Positions 50,824 through 60,173 of a stretch of DNA of 64,000 nt are shown here, piece after piece. Below the pieces are notes generated by a model. That model worked only from the letters and a program-made list of their open reading frames with translations, made no database searches and was not told the origin of the DNA. The stretch is from NCBI RefSeq assembly GCF_014648875.1, contig NZ_BMRY01000001.1:1161304-1225303 (forward strand), in the 5' to 3' direction. The DNA is from Streptomyces parvus. GTDB taxonomy: Bacteria > Actinomycetota > Actinomycetes > Streptomycetales > Streptomycetaceae. Within the stretch, counting starts at the first letter, position 1; every line of letters begins with the position of its first letter. The position numbers and the translations under genes are program-made.

Positions 50824-52478
50824 CGGTCTCCCTCGCCGTCCGCATCGGTACGCCGCAGGGGCAGGACCAGCGTGAACACCGCACCGACGCCCGCCCGTTC
50901 GCCCACCTCGATCGTGCCGCCGTGCAGCCTGGCGTTCTCCAGCGCGATGGCCATCCCGAGGCCGCTGCCCCGGCCGCCGGACTCCCTGTCGGCCTCCCCG
51001 CCGCTCCCGGCCGTGGCGGTGTTCCGTGTACGTGCCTCGTCCGCCTTGTAGAACCGGTCGAAGACCCGCTCCCGGGCCTCCGGCGGCAGCCCCGGACCGT
51101 GGTCGGCGACCTCCAGCCTCGCCACCCGGTCCTCGTCGTCCCCGGGCGCGGTCAGGGTCACCGTGACCGGCGGCGCCCCGTGCCGGAGCGCGTTGCCCAC
51201 CAGGTTCGCCACGATCACGTCGACGCGCCGCCGGTCGACCACGGCCCTGACGCCTTCCGGGAGTTCGGCGGTCACCCGGTCCGTCCAGCCGCGCAGCGCC
51301 AGCGACGCCCGTACGGTCTCGGCGAGGTCGGCCTCGAAGGCGTTGAGCCGGACCGCACCGGCGTCGAAGCGGGAGATCTCCATCAGGTCCTCGACCAGCC
51401 GGGACAGCCTGGCCGTCTCCGCGCCGACGGTACGGGCGGCCCGGGCGGCGTCCGGCGGCAGCTGGTCGGCGTCCTCCTCCAGGACCGTCGCCACCATCGT
51501 CATCGCCGCCAGCGGGGTGCGCAGTTCGTGCGACACGTCCGCCACGAACCGCCGCGCCTTCGCCTCCTGGGCCCGCAACTCCGCGTCGGACGCCTGGAGT
51601 GCGTCGGCGGTCTCGTTGAACGTCCTTGCCAGATAAGCCAGTTCGTCGTGCCCCCGGACCGCGACCCGGCTCCCGAGGTCACCGGCGGCCAGCTCACGCG
51701 TGGCCCGCCCCAGCTTCCGTACCGGACGCAGGACCGTCCCGGCGGCCAGCAGCGCCAGCAGCGCGGCCGCCACCACGACGGGCACGGTCCCCTCCCGCAC
51801 GGAGTCCAGCAGGGCCGCCGTGTCGTCGCGTTCGGCCCGCAGATCGGTGATCGCGAACACCTCCAGGCCCGAGGTGCGCCGGTCCCCGTCGGCGTACGTC
51901 ACCGGCATGCCGACGACGAGGTACGGCTCGCCCCGCCACTGGACCCGCTGGAACCGGGCCCCGTCCCCGGCCCGTACGGCCGCGCGCAGCTCGGCGGTGA
52001 TCCGGCCCTCCGTGGCGGCGTACGCGTCGGAGACGGCGGTCAGGTCCTGGTGGCGGGCGACCACGATGCGCGCGCCCAGACCCTCGGAGACCTGCGCGGC
52101 GAACCGGGACAGCGAGCGCTGGTCGGGCGGCAGGTCGAACCCGGCCGCGACCGTCGCGACCCGCTCGCGGAGGTCGTTCACGGCGGTGTTCTGGGTGCGC
52201 TGGAGGACGGCGGTGCGGGCGTCCCGGTAGGCGAGGGCGGTCGCGGTCACCGCGCTGAGGAGGGCGACCAGGACGAACGTGACGACGAGCCTGACCCGCA
52301 GTCCGCCGACGAGCCGCCGGGACCCGAGCCGGAGGGAGCGGCGCCGGGGAGACCCGCCCGGGAGGGCCTCACGCCGCCCGGACCCGTTCCGGGGAGACCC
52401 GCGCCGGGGCGCCTCACGCCGAGGGGCTCCGCGCCGGAGGGCCCCACGCCCCGGGAAGCCCGGGAAGCCCCCCGTCAC
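50820..52478 (-). CDS. Sensor histidine kinase (HAMP, HisKA, HATPase)
   Basis: GTG 52478 overlaps the response-regulator stop and gives 552 residues. An Arg/Pro/Gly-rich 60-residue lead precedes TM1 (LVVTFVLVALLSAVTATALA). An extracytoplasmic sensor of about 120 residues, TM2 near VPVVVAAALLALLAAGTVLR, HAMP (KLGRATRELAAGDLGSRVAV), HisKA FVADVSHELRTPLAAMTMV and HATPase motifs (NLVGNALRHG, DHGPGLPPEARERVFDRFYK, GRGSGLGMAIALENARLHGG) follow. All catalytic elements are intact. The partner gene upstream is frameshifted. Confidence 0.92.
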   Translation of the reverse strand: MTGGFPGFPGRGALRRGAPRREAPRRGSPRNGSGRREALPGGSPRRRSLRLGSRRLVGGLRVRLVVTFVLVALLSAVTATALAYRDARTAVLQRTQNTAVNDLRERVATVAAGFDLPPDQRSLSRFAAQVSEGLGARIVVARHQDLTAVSDAYAATEGRITAELRAAVRAGDGARFQRVQWRGEPYLVVGMPVTYADGDRRTSGLEVFAITDLRAERDDTAALLDSVREGTVPVVVAAALLALLAAGTVLRPVRKLGRATRELAAGDLGSRVAVRGHDELAYLARTFNETADALQASDAELRAQEAKARRFVADVSHELRTPLAAMTMVATVLEEDADQLPPDAARAARTVGAETARLSRLVEDLMEISRFDAGAVRLNAFEADLAETVRASLALRGWTDRVTAELPEGVRAVVDRRRVDVIVANLVGNALRHGAPPVTVTLTAPGDDEDRVARLEVADHGPGLPPEARERVFDRFYKADEARTRNTATAGSGGEADRESGGRGSGLGMAIALENARLHGGTIEVGERAGVGAVFTLVLPLRRTDADGEGDR

Positions 52479-53174
52479 AGCGGCCCGAACCGGTAGCCGA
52501 AGCCCCGCACGGTCTGCACGTACCGGGGCCTGCCCGGCACCTCCTCGATCTTCGCCCGCAGCCGCCCCACCGCCGCGTCCACCAGCCGCGAGTCGCCCAG
52601 GAACGTGTGGTCCCACACCGACGCGAGCAGCTGCTCCCGGGTGAAGACCCGGCCCGGCGAGGCCGACAGCTCCAGCAGCAGCCGCAGTTCGGTCGGCGGC
52701 AGCGGGACCGGAGTGCCGTTCCTCGTCACGGTCAGCCCGGCCCGGTCGATCACGAGCCCGGCGAGGTCGGTGACGTCGGCGTCGGGCCCGCCGCAGTGAC
52801 GGTTCCGCGCGCCGCAGCGCCGCCCGGATGCGGGCCTCCAGGACGGGCGCGGTGACCGGCTTGACCACATAGTCGTCTGCCCCCGCCTCAAGCCCGGCCA
52901 CGATGTCCCGGTCGTCGCCGCGCGCGGTCAGCATGATGACGGGCAGGGCCGCCGTACGGGCCCGGATCCGGCGGCACACCTCGAAGCCGTCCATGCCGGG
53001 CAGCATCAGGTCCAGCACGGCCAGTTCGACCCGGGCGCCCCGCTCCCCGGCGAGCAGCGCGAGGGCCTCCTCGCCGGTGGCGGCCGTCTCCACGCCGTAC
53101 CCGTGCCGGCGCAGCACAAGCTCCATCCCGTCCCGTACGGACGTGTCGTCCTCGATGAGCAGCACATGCGGCAT
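52475..53174 (-). pseudogene. Frameshifted OmpR/PhoB-type response regulator
   Basis: The receiver begins MPHVLLIEDDTSVRDGMELV, has the phospho-acceptor region LAVLDLMLPGMDGFEVCRR, LPVIMLTARGDD and the Lys of YVVKPVTAPV, and runs to ALRRAEPSL. The winged-helix output domain is in another frame: DADVTDLAGLVIDRAGLTVT, PTELRLLLELSASPGRVFTR and a final YVQTVRGFGYRFGPL. The join lies near 52783-52800 in a GC run, where one extra base (or two lost) would restore a normal 230-residue regulator. It is either a true mutation or an assembly error. Confidence 0.8.
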
Positions 53175-53309
53175 GGGCCCGATTATGCGCACGCCCGGAA
53201 CGTCCCCGCCTCCCCCTCCCGGGGGCACAGGCGCAGGTCAGAGGCATTGTTACGTTCCCATCATGTGCCCATGGACCGGCCATCATCCTCGGCGGCCAGC
53301 GTGAGATCC

Positions 53310-53960
53310 ATGAGCTTCCCCACCACCACAGCCGGGCTCCGCCTGGCCGCCCTCGTGGCCGTGCCCGTGCTCGCCCTCTCCGTCGCCTGCGGCGGGAGCG
53401 ACGACGCCACCGGGACCAGGAGCCACGACGCGATCGCCGACGTACAGTCCCCGAAGACCGAGCCGTCCACGGACGGGAACGTGAAGGAACAGACCTCCCC
53501 GAGCGCGAAGCCCGCCGGCAAGAGCGCCTTCTACGACGCCCAGGTGGCGTTCGTCCAGTGCATGCGCTCCAAGGGCGGCTACAAGGACTACCCGGACCCC
53601 AAGCTCAGTGGCCATCTCGACTGGACGAAGATCAACGAGATCGGGTCCCAGCCCGGCCGCAACGAAGGCATCAAGGCCGGGAAGAACGGCGTCTGCGTGG
53701 CGGAGCTCCAGGCGGCCATGGCGGCCGAGCCCGAGCGCGACCAGCAGAAGGCCTACGAATCGATGCTCGCGCACGCCCAGTGCATGCGGGACAACGGCAT
53801 CAGCCGGTTCACCAACCCGGTGATGTCCGGCGGCAACGCGATACCGGGCGGCGACCCGAACCCGGGCTCCCCCGTCTACGACCGCGAGTCGCCCGCGTAC
53901 AAGGAGGCCCGCGAGGCGTGCAAGGAGAAGCTCCTCGACGGACTGGACGGGATGCAGTGA
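53310..53960 (+). CDS. Secreted lipoprotein of an ABC exporter operon
   Basis: ATG 53310 gives 216 residues with signal peptide LRLAALVAVPVLALSVACGG (lipobox V-A-C). The mature protein contains two related blocks: AQVAFVQCMRSKGGYKDYPD and MLAHAQCMRDNGISRFTNPV, each with a conserved C-M-R. Such C-M-R lipoproteins precede MacB-type exporter genes in many streptomycetes. It is the first gene of the rightward operon, overlapping the next gene by four bases, and is divergent from the response regulator across 135 bases. Confidence 0.82.
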   Translation: MSFPTTTAGLRLAALVAVPVLALSVACGGSDDATGTRSHDAIADVQSPKTEPSTDGNVKEQTSPSAKPAGKSAFYDAQVAFVQCMRSKGGYKDYPDPKLSGHLDWTKINEIGSQPGRNEGIKAGKNGVCVAELQAAMAAEPERDQQKAYESMLAHAQCMRDNGISRFTNPVMSGGNAIPGGDPNPGSPVYDRESPAYKEAREACKEKLLDGLDGMQ

Positions 53961-55033
53961 AGCGCTCCACCACCGCCCTCCTCGCGCTGGGCACGGTGAC
54001 GGCGGCCGTCACCGGGGGCGTCCTGTTCCTCGGCGCGGGCGACGGAACGGGAAGCCCGGGCCGGGGCGGTGACGGCCTGCCGCCCGCCACCGCCACCGTC
54101 GTCCGCACCGACCTCGTCCTCGCCAGAACCGTCGACGGCAGGATCGACTTCGCCCAGCGCCGGGCCGTGAAGGCCGCCGTGGAGGGCACGGTCACGGTGG
54201 CGGCCGCCGAGGGAAGGACCGTACGGCGCGGGGAAGCCCTGTACGAGCTGAACGACAAGCCGGTCACGCTCCTCTACGGGCCGGTCCCGGCGTTCCGCGA
54301 GATGAAGAAGGGCCACCGGGGCAGCGACGTGCTCCAACTGGAGCGGAACCTGCGGGACCTGGGTTACGGAGCCGGGCTGTACGTCGACACGGAGTACGGC
54401 GAGGACACCGAGTCAGCCGTCAAGCGCTGGCAGAAGCACCTGAACCGCGAGACCACCGGCCGGATCGGCCGGGGCGATGTCGTCTTCCAGCCCGGCGAGG
54501 TCAAGGTGGTCTCCGCCGACGCGGCCCTCGCCGACCAGGTCGGCCCGGACGCACCCGTCCTGACGATCGCCTCCACCAGGCCGGTCGTCCGGGCCGTCCT
54601 GGAGCAGACGGACGGCGCGCTCACCGCACGCGGCACGAAGGTGGAGGTGACGCTGCCGAGCGGGAAGACCGTGCCCGGGAAGGTCGCCGGCACGGTACGC
54701 CCGGAAGGGGAGGACGGGACCGAGGGCGGCGGCCAGGAGGGCATCACCGTCGAGGTCGTCCTCGACGGCGGCTCCCGCGCCGCGTCCGGCGAGGACGCCG
54801 AGGCGGCGGCGAGCGTCACGTTCGTCAGCGAGGCCCGCGAGGGGGTCCTCGCGGTGCCGGTCGAGGCGGTCGTCGCCCTGCGCGGCGAGAACGGCGGGTA
54901 CGGGCTCCAGGTCGTCAAGGGCGGGACGTCCGAGATGATCCGGGTCGAGACGGGCATGACGGCGGACGGGCGGATCGAGGTCAGCGGGGCCGGGCTGCGC
55001 GCGGGCATGAAGGTGGGGGTGGCGAAGCCGTGA
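53957..55033 (+). CDS. Membrane-fusion-like protein with peptidoglycan-binding domain
   Basis: GTG 53957 gives 358 residues. An N-terminal membrane anchor ([20 protein letters not shown]) is followed by a barrel-sandwich stretch ([39 protein letters not shown]). A PG_binding_1 domain ([40 protein letters not shown]) and a beta-barrel/MP region follow. This architecture fits Gram-positive adaptor proteins for MacB-type transporters. It is coupled to the lipoprotein and to the ATPase gene by overlaps. Confidence 0.87.
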   Translation: MKRSTTALLALGTVTAAVTGGVLFLGAGDGTGSPGRGGDGLPPATATVVRTDLVLARTVDGRIDFAQRRAVKAAVEGTVTVAAAEGRTVRRGEALYELNDKPVTLLYGPVPAFREMKKGHRGSDVLQLERNLRDLGYGAGLYVDTEYGEDTESAVKRWQKHLNRETTGRIGRGDVVFQPGEVKVVSADAALADQVGPDAPVLTIASTRPVVRAVLEQTDGALTARGTKVEVTLPSGKTVPGKVAGTVRPEGEDGTEGGGQEGITVEVVLDGGSRAASGEDAEAAASVTFVSEAREGVLAVPVEAVVALRGENGGYGLQVVKGGTSEMIRVETGMTADGRIEVSGAGLRAGMKVGVAKP

Positions 55034-55890
55034 GCACACCCCCACCGCCCCGGCCGGCCCCCGCCGTCACCGCACCCCCGCCGCCCCGGCCGGCCCCCGC
55101 CGCCACCGCACCCCCGCCCGCCCCCGTCGTCGAACTCCGGAACGCCACCAAGTCCTACCCCGGCGGCGTCCACGCCCTGCGCGCCGTGAACCTCACCGTC
55201 CACGAGGGCGAACTCCTCGCGGTGGTCGGCCCGTCCGGCTCCGGCAAGTCCACGATGCTGAACGTCATGGGGACCCTGGACAGGCCCACCACGGGTACGG
55301 TCCGGGTCGCCGGGTACGACGTGTCCGCGCTCTCCGACGCGCGCCTCTCCGCGCTGCGCGCCCGCCACATCGGCTTCGTGTTCCAGCACTTCCACCTGGC
55401 CGCGGGCCGGGACGCGGTGGACAACGTCGCCGACGGGCTGCTGTACGCGGGCGTCGGCTCCCGGGAGCGGCGCGAGCGGGCGCGCGACGCGCTGGCCCGC
55501 GTACGCCTGGGCCACCGGGCCTCGCACACCCCGAACGAGCTATCCGGCGGCGAGAAGCAGCGCGTGGCCATCGCCCGCGCCCTGGTGGGCGAACCCCGGC
55601 TGCTGCTGGCGGACGAGCCGACGGGGGCGCTGGACACCGCGTCCGGGGCGATCGTCATGGAGCTGCTGCACGAGCTGAACGCGTCGGGCACGACGGTCTG
55701 CGTGATCACGCACGACCAGCAGATCGCGGCCGCGCTGCCGCGCCGGGTCCGGTTCCGGGACGGCGAGATCGTGTCGGACGACCGCAGCACGACGGCAGCA
55801 TTCGGCGTGACGGTCGATGGGGCCCGTACGGACGATTTCGGCGTGACGGTCGATGGGGCCCGTACGGACGAAACGGAGGCGGGCGCATGA
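55030..55890 (+). CDS. MacB/LolD-type ABC transporter ATP-binding protein
   Basis: GTG 55030 gives 286 residues. A Pro-rich lead consists of two 12-residue repeats. Walker [11 protein letters not shown]-loop [10 protein letters not shown], signature [17 protein letters not shown], Walker [13 protein letters not shown] and H-loop [10 protein letters not shown] are intact. The tail has two 12-residue copies of [12 protein letters not shown]. It pairs with the FtsX-like permease that follows, coupled by a four-base overlap. Confidence 0.92.
   Translation: MSTPPPPRPAPAVTAPPPPRPAPAATAPPPAPVVELRNATKSYPGGVHALRAVNLTVHEGELLAVVGPSGSGKSTMLNVMGTLDRPTTGTVRVAGYDVSALSDARLSALRARHIGFVFQHFHLAAGRDAVDNVADGLLYAGVGSRERRERARDALARVRLGHRASHTPNELSGGEKQRVAIARALVGEPRLLLADEPTGALDTASGAIVMELLHELNASGTTVCVITHDQQIAAALPRRVRFRDGEIVSDDRSTTAAFGVTVDGARTDDFGVTVDGARTDETEAGA
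55041..55112. repeat. Two 36-bp tandem repeats at the start of the ATPase gene
   Basis: A 36-base unit encoding PPPPRPAPA(V/A)TA is duplicated in tandem with very few changes, extending the N-terminal Pro-rich lead. Confidence 0.75.
55801..55871. repeat. Two 36-bp tandem repeats at the end of the ATPase gene
   Basis: A 35-base identical unit with 36-base period encodes [12 protein letters not shown] twice, downstream of the H-loop. The identity suggests recent duplication. Confidence 0.85.
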
Positions 55891-57080
55891 CCCACGCACT
55901 GAAGCCCGCACGCCTGTCCCCCCGGGACGTCCTGCGCGTCGGTGCGGTCGGCCTGCGGGCGCGCCGGGCCCGGGTGGTGCTCTCGGCGCTCGGGATCGCC
56001 ATCGGCATCGCGACGATGGTCGCGGTGGTCGGCCTGTCCGAGTCGAGCCGCGCGGACCTGATGTCCCGCCTCGACCGCCTCGGCACCAACCTCCTCACCG
56101 CCGAGGCGGGCGACACCCCGCTCGGGGGCACGGTGGAGCTGCCGAAGAACGCGGTGGCGATGGTCGAGCGGATCGGCCCGGTGCTGCACGCCACGGCCAC
56201 GGCCGAGGTCGACGCCCGTGTCCGCCGCAGCGATGTCGTCCCCGAGGAGCGCACCGCCGGGGTCACCACGCAGGCGGCCCGGACGGATCTGCTCGCCACG
56301 CTCGGCGGCGAGGTCGCCCGGGGCACCTGGCTGACCCCGGCCGGGGAGCGGCTGCCGACGACGGTCCTTGGGGCGGTGGCGGCGGACCGGCTCGGCGTCA
56401 CCCGCCCCGGCGAGACGATCATGATGAACGACTTCCGGGTCGCCGTCGTCGGCATCCTCGAACCCGTCGAACTGGTCCCGACGCTGGACCGGGTGGCCCT
56501 GGTCGGATTCCCGGCCGCCGAACGGTACTTCGGCTTCGACGGCCGCCCCACCACGGTCTTCGAGCGGTCCACGGACGCGTCGGTCGAGGACGTACGGGAG
56601 GTGCTGGCCCGTACGGTCAGCCCCGGCAACGAGGCCGCCGTCCGGGTCTCGCGCCCCTCGGACGCGCTGGCGGCCCGGGCGGCGGCCGACAAGGGGCTGA
56701 CGGCCCTGATGCTCGGGCTGGGCGCGGTGGCCCTGCTGGTGGGCGGGGTGGGGGTCGCCAACACGATGGTCATCTCCGTGCTGGAGCGCCGCCAGGAGAT
56801 CGGGCTGCGCCGCTCCCTGGGGGCGACGCGCACCGCGATCCGGCTCCAGTTCCTGACCGAGTCGCTGCTGCTGTCCGCGCTGGGCGGGGTCACGGGGGCG
56901 CTGCTGGGCGCGGCGGCGACGTACGGGTTCGCGCGGGCGCAGGGGTGGACGGCGGTGGTCCCGCCCTGGTCCCTGGCGGGCGGCCTGGCGGCGACGCTGC
57001 TGATCGGCGTGGTCGCGGGCCTCTACCCGGCGATCCGGGCGGCGCGCCTGCACCCGACGGTGGCGCTGAACGCGACGTGA
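55887..57080 (+). CDS. FtsX/MacB-type ABC transporter permease
   Basis: This 397-residue protein has an N-terminal helix ([20 protein letters not shown]) followed by a large extracytoplasmic domain (residues about 60-270). Three C-terminal helices follow ([60 protein letters not shown]). The FtsX signature [20 protein letters not shown] is present. With the preceding genes it forms a MacB-like exporter or envelope stress module. Confidence 0.92.
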   Translation: MTHALKPARLSPRDVLRVGAVGLRARRARVVLSALGIAIGIATMVAVVGLSESSRADLMSRLDRLGTNLLTAEAGDTPLGGTVELPKNAVAMVERIGPVLHATATAEVDARVRRSDVVPEERTAGVTTQAARTDLLATLGGEVARGTWLTPAGERLPTTVLGAVAADRLGVTRPGETIMMNDFRVAVVGILEPVELVPTLDRVALVGFPAAERYFGFDGRPTTVFERSTDASVEDVREVLARTVSPGNEAAVRVSRPSDALAARAAADKGLTALMLGLGAVALLVGGVGVANTMVISVLERRQEIGLRRSLGATRTAIRLQFLTESLLLSALGGVTGALLGAAATYGFARAQGWTAVVPPWSLAGGLAATLLIGVVAGLYPAIRAARLHPTVALNAT

Positions 57081-57106
57081 GGGGTGCCGTGCTGTGGTCC
57101 CGGGTC

Positions 57107-57134
57107 GTCAGGGGCTCAGGTGGTCAGGGGCTCA
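57107..57134. repeat. 12-bp direct repeat at the CPBP gene stop
   Basis: GTCAGGGGCTCA occurs at 57107-57118 and 57123-57134, the second copy containing the stop codon of the 57124 gene. Confidence 0.55.
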
Positions 57135-58266
57135 CCCGCTCGATCCCGCGGCGGTCGGCGATGCGGGCCACGGTGAGGCAGTACAGCGGGGCGAAGACGA
57201 GTTCGGCGACCATGGCCTGCCAGGGGGCGTCGGCGGCGGTCTCGGTGCTGGCGAGTTCGCCGAAGCCGGCCGCGAGGCCGAAGGCCAGCAGGTTGTTGGC
57301 GACGTGCATGACGATCACGGCTTCGAGTCCACCGGTACGGATCACGAGCCAGCCCCACCACAGGGCCGAGTACAGCAGCAGGAGGAACCCGGAGAGTTCA
57401 CCGAACCCGTGGGCCAGGGCGAACAGCAGGGACGCGACGGCGACGGCGGGCCAGGGCGTACGCGCGACCCGGCCGATCACCTGGACCAGCCAGCCCCGGA
57501 AGACGTACTCCTCGGCGGCGGCCTGGAACGGGACGAGCGCCAGGATCACCGCCAGGCTCAGCAGGAAGACGGACCACCCCGGGAAGCCGGTCCCCGACTC
57601 CCCGACCGGCTCGTCGTTCCAGGTCCACGCGATGAGCACGCCGATCTGCACGACCATCAGCGGGAAGCCCACGGCGGCGCACCGCGCGAGCCAGCCCCAG
57701 CGCAGCCGCCCGACGACGGAGGACACGGTCCCGGCGGGCCGCCGGCCGATCACGCGGGCGCCCCACAGGACGATGGGTATGGCGATCGCGATGCCGAGGA
57801 GCTGGACGACCAGGTCGGCGACGGGGTCCTCGAAGAACAGGTCGCTGTCCGGGTCCGTGGGCCCCGCGTCCAGCAGCTCCGCGAGGACGAACCCGCCGAT
57901 GCCGACGACCAGGACGCCCGCCACGACCAGCCCCACGACGGCCGACAGCTCACCGATCCAGCCGAACCGTCCGCCGCGCCCGTTGCGCCCCTGCTCGTCG
58001 TAGCGGGACCCGGAGGGAGCCCGCTCCGGCCCGGTCGGCGGGCGGCTCCACTGCGGGGGCCGGTCCCAGCCCTGGCCGCCCGGCCACGCCTGCCCCGCCT
58101 GTCCGGTCTGCCAGGCCGCTGCGGGCGGGTGCGGCGGCTCGGCCGCCGACGACGGCGGGGCCCAGGGCGAGGGCGGCGGCCCGTCCGTGCGGGGCGCATC
58201 GCCCGAGGGCGGCGACCAGGGCGAGGGCGACGGAGAAGACGAAGGCTGATCAGAAGGATGGCTCAC
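57124..58266 (-). CDS. CPBP-family intramembrane metalloprotease
   Basis: This 380-residue protein has a Pro/Ser-rich N-terminal 85 residues and then about eight helices. CPBP/Abi motifs are clear: Glu-Glu-x3-Arg in FQAAAEEYVFRGWLV, FxxxH in LLFALAHGFGELSG and HxxxN in VIVMHVANNLLAFG. These residues form the predicted active site of CAAX-type prenyl endopeptidases and the bacteriocin self-immunity subset. It converges on the exporter operon. A link to the lanthipeptide cluster 2 kb away is possible (CPBP immunity), but this is inference. Confidence 0.88.
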   Translation of the reverse strand: MSHPSDQPSSSPSPSPWSPPSGDAPRTDGPPPSPWAPPSSAAEPPHPPAAAWQTGQAGQAWPGGQGWDRPPQWSRPPTGPERAPSGSRYDEQGRNGRGGRFGWIGELSAVVGLVVAGVLVVGIGGFVLAELLDAGPTDPDSDLFFEDPVADLVVQLLGIAIAIPIVLWGARVIGRRPAGTVSSVVGRLRWGWLARCAAVGFPLMVVQIGVLIAWTWNDEPVGESGTGFPGWSVFLLSLAVILALVPFQAAAEEYVFRGWLVQVIGRVARTPWPAVAVASLLFALAHGFGELSGFLLLLYSALWWGWLVIRTGGLEAVIVMHVANNLLAFGLAAGFGELASTETAADAPWQAMVAELVFAPLYCLTVARIADRRGIERVSP

Positions 58267-58299
58267 GTGAGCGATCCTCGGATGCCGTACGTCTACGGG

Positions 58300-58932
58300 T
58301 CAACGCCAGCCGTCCTCGCGGACCCGGGTCGCCAGGTCGATCTTGGTGTAGGTGGGCCGGCCCGCCTCCTGGTACTTGGCCTTCACCCGGTCCAGGTAGT
58401 ACTTCGCCGTGTTCACCGTGATCCCGGTCCTGCGGGCCGTGGCCTTCAGCGTCAGCCCGGAGGCGTACCCCACCAGCACCTCGCGCTCCTGCGGAGAGAG
58501 CCGGGGGCGGGCCGGGCCCCGGTCGTAGGCCAGGGCGAAGGCCAGCTCCGGGGAGTGGGCGGTGCGCCCGGCCGCGATCTCGCGGACGGCTTCGACGAGT
58601 ACGGACAGTTCCTGGTCCTTCGTGAGGAAGCCGTCGGCGCCGTCGGTGACGGCCGCGACGATCCGGTCGCGGTCCGCCACCACGCTGATCATCAGCACCC
58701 GGCTGCCGGCCGTCCGCAGGCGGCGGATGTTGTCGGCGGACGTCCGGTCGTCACGCAGCATGAGGTCCAGCAGCACGACGTCCGGCGGCTCCCCGTGCCC
58801 GGCGAGCAGCTCGTCGACGGTGGCGGCGCAGGCGACGAGGTCCACCTCCTCGACGTCCGCGAACCAGGACCGGATGCCGTCCCGCAGCATCCGGTCGTCG
58901 TCCACCACGGCGACGCTGATCACCCCGGCCAT
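58300..58932 (-). CDS. NarL/LuxR-family response regulator
   Basis: This 210-residue protein has a receiver with VISVAVVDDDRMLRDGIRSW, the acceptor region PPDVVLLDLMLRDDRTSADN, Thr/Lys in VLMISVVADR and FLTKDQELS. A LuxR HTH (RLSPQEREVLVGYASGLTLK, RRTGITVNTAKYYLDRVKAK) follows. Its start overlaps the kinase gene by 13 bases. With the kinase it forms a complete two-component system divergent from the lanthipeptide synthetase gene. Confidence 0.9.
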   Translation of the reverse strand: MAGVISVAVVDDDRMLRDGIRSWFADVEEVDLVACAATVDELLAGHGEPPDVVLLDLMLRDDRTSADNIRRLRTAGSRVLMISVVADRDRIVAAVTDGADGFLTKDQELSVLVEAVREIAAGRTAHSPELAFALAYDRGPARPRLSPQEREVLVGYASGLTLKATARRTGITVNTAKYYLDRVKAKYQEAGRPTYTKIDLATRVREDGWR

Positions 58933-60173
58933 CTCAGCTCCACGCGCACGCCCTCGCCGGGGGCGCTGTCCACCAGGGCCCGCCCGCCCACGCCGCGCAT
59001 CCGGGCGTACACGCAACGGTCGAGCCCGATCCCGCCGGTGGCCGGTGGGACGGAGGCGGCGCGCACCACCGACCCGCCCGACGCCCCCGCCCCCGCCGGT
59101 CCGCTCGCTCCCTGCCTTCCGGCGCCTTCCACGGCGAATCCCCGGCCCCGGTCGACCACGGTGACGACCAGCCGGCCGGAGTCACCGGCGGCGGTCAGGA
59201 AGGCGTGCCCCGTACCGGCGTGGCACCGCACGTTGTTGAGCGCCTCGGTCGCGGCCCGTGCCATGGTCAGCGCTATCTCGCCGGGCACGGCGGGCAGCGC
59301 GTGATAGCGGGCGGTCACCCGCAGTCCGAGCGCTTCGGCCGCGCGTACGGACTCCTCCAGTGCGGCCCGCACCTCGGAGGCGTGCTCACGGTCGTCCGCC
59401 TCCTCGACCAGCCTCCGGAGGTAGGCGGCCTCCCGCGCACACCGCTCGCGCATCATCGAGGTGTTGGCGTCGACGCCACCGCGGGCGATGGCCGTCAGCG
59501 TGGCGAGGACCGTGTCGTGCAGGGCGTTGTGGTGGGCGACGCGCTCCGCGAACCGGGCCCGCTGCGCCTCCGCGTCCAGCGCACGCCGGTTGGCCGCGTC
59601 GACCTGCTCGCCTTGCCGGCAGAGGTACCAGGTGAGCACCCAGGAGACGACGGCGGAGAAGACCAGGGCGTTCAGATGGGCGCCGGTCACGGCGGCGTCC
59701 GCCTCCACCAGGAGATACCCGGCGAGATGCGTGGCCACCAGGAGCACCACGGCGACGACGAGGAGGCGCGCTCCGAAGGCGACAGCGGCCATGGCCGAGG
59801 CCGATCCGCCCAGGAGCATGACCCAGGCGATCGACTCCTGAGTGCGGGCCCCTCCCCAGACGTACGCGCCGAAGGGCAGCAGGCAGCCGATCACCAGGAC
59901 GTCGAGGCCCACCGCCCAGGAGACGAGCCGCCGGTGGCGGGCCGCCATGAACCAGATGAGAGCGGTCGCCGCGATCGCGGCCACCAGCGCCAGCCACGGG
60001 AACGGACGGTCGCGCTGATGCTGCGTGACCACCGAACCTCCCGCGACCAGATGACTGCCGCGGTACAGCGCGGTGGCGATGACCATCGTCTTCCGGGCCC
60101 GTTGCAGCCCGGTTTCGGCTCTGTCGATCCGGCGGCCCCCCTTGATCACAACCCCCCAGAACGGGTGGTGCAC
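58920..60173 (-). CDS. NarL-type sensor histidine kinase (HisKA_3-like)
   Basis: GTG 60173 gives 417 residues; GTG 60149 is an alternative. About six helices (WLALVAAIAATALIWFMAAR, VGLDVLVIGCLLPFGAYVWG and others up to VFSAVVSWVLTWYL) form a membrane sensor without a large extracellular loop. The cytoplasmic part has a dimer/phospho-acceptor-like segment ERVAHHNALHDTVLATLTAI with His. The HATPase portion reads ARAATEALNNVRCHAGTGHA, VTVVDRGRGFAVEG and GIGLDRCVYARMRGVGG. Divergent from LanL; it may sense envelope stress or a signal for the lantibiotic operon. Confidence 0.88.
   Translation of the reverse strand: MHHPFWGVVIKGGRRIDRAETGLQRARKTMVIATALYRGSHLVAGGSVVTQHQRDRPFPWLALVAAIAATALIWFMAARHRRLVSWAVGLDVLVIGCLLPFGAYVWGGARTQESIAWVMLLGGSASAMAAVAFGARLLVVAVVLLVATHLAGYLLVEADAAVTGAHLNALVFSAVVSWVLTWYLCRQGEQVDAANRRALDAEAQRARFAERVAHHNALHDTVLATLTAIARGGVDANTSMMRERCAREAAYLRRLVEEADDREHASEVRAALEESVRAAEALGLRVTARYHALPAVPGEIALTMARAATEALNNVRCHAGTGHAFLTAAGDSGRLVVTVVDRGRGFAVEGAGRQGASGPAGAGASGGSVVRAASVPPATGGIGLDRCVYARMRGVGGRALVDSAPGEGVRVELRWPG

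Noticed and set aside
50820..53228. Single 802-residue receiver-kinase fusion
   Set aside because: The middle part is Arg-rich nonsense, and the real output domain reads in another frame. This is a frameshifted regulator plus a separate kinase.
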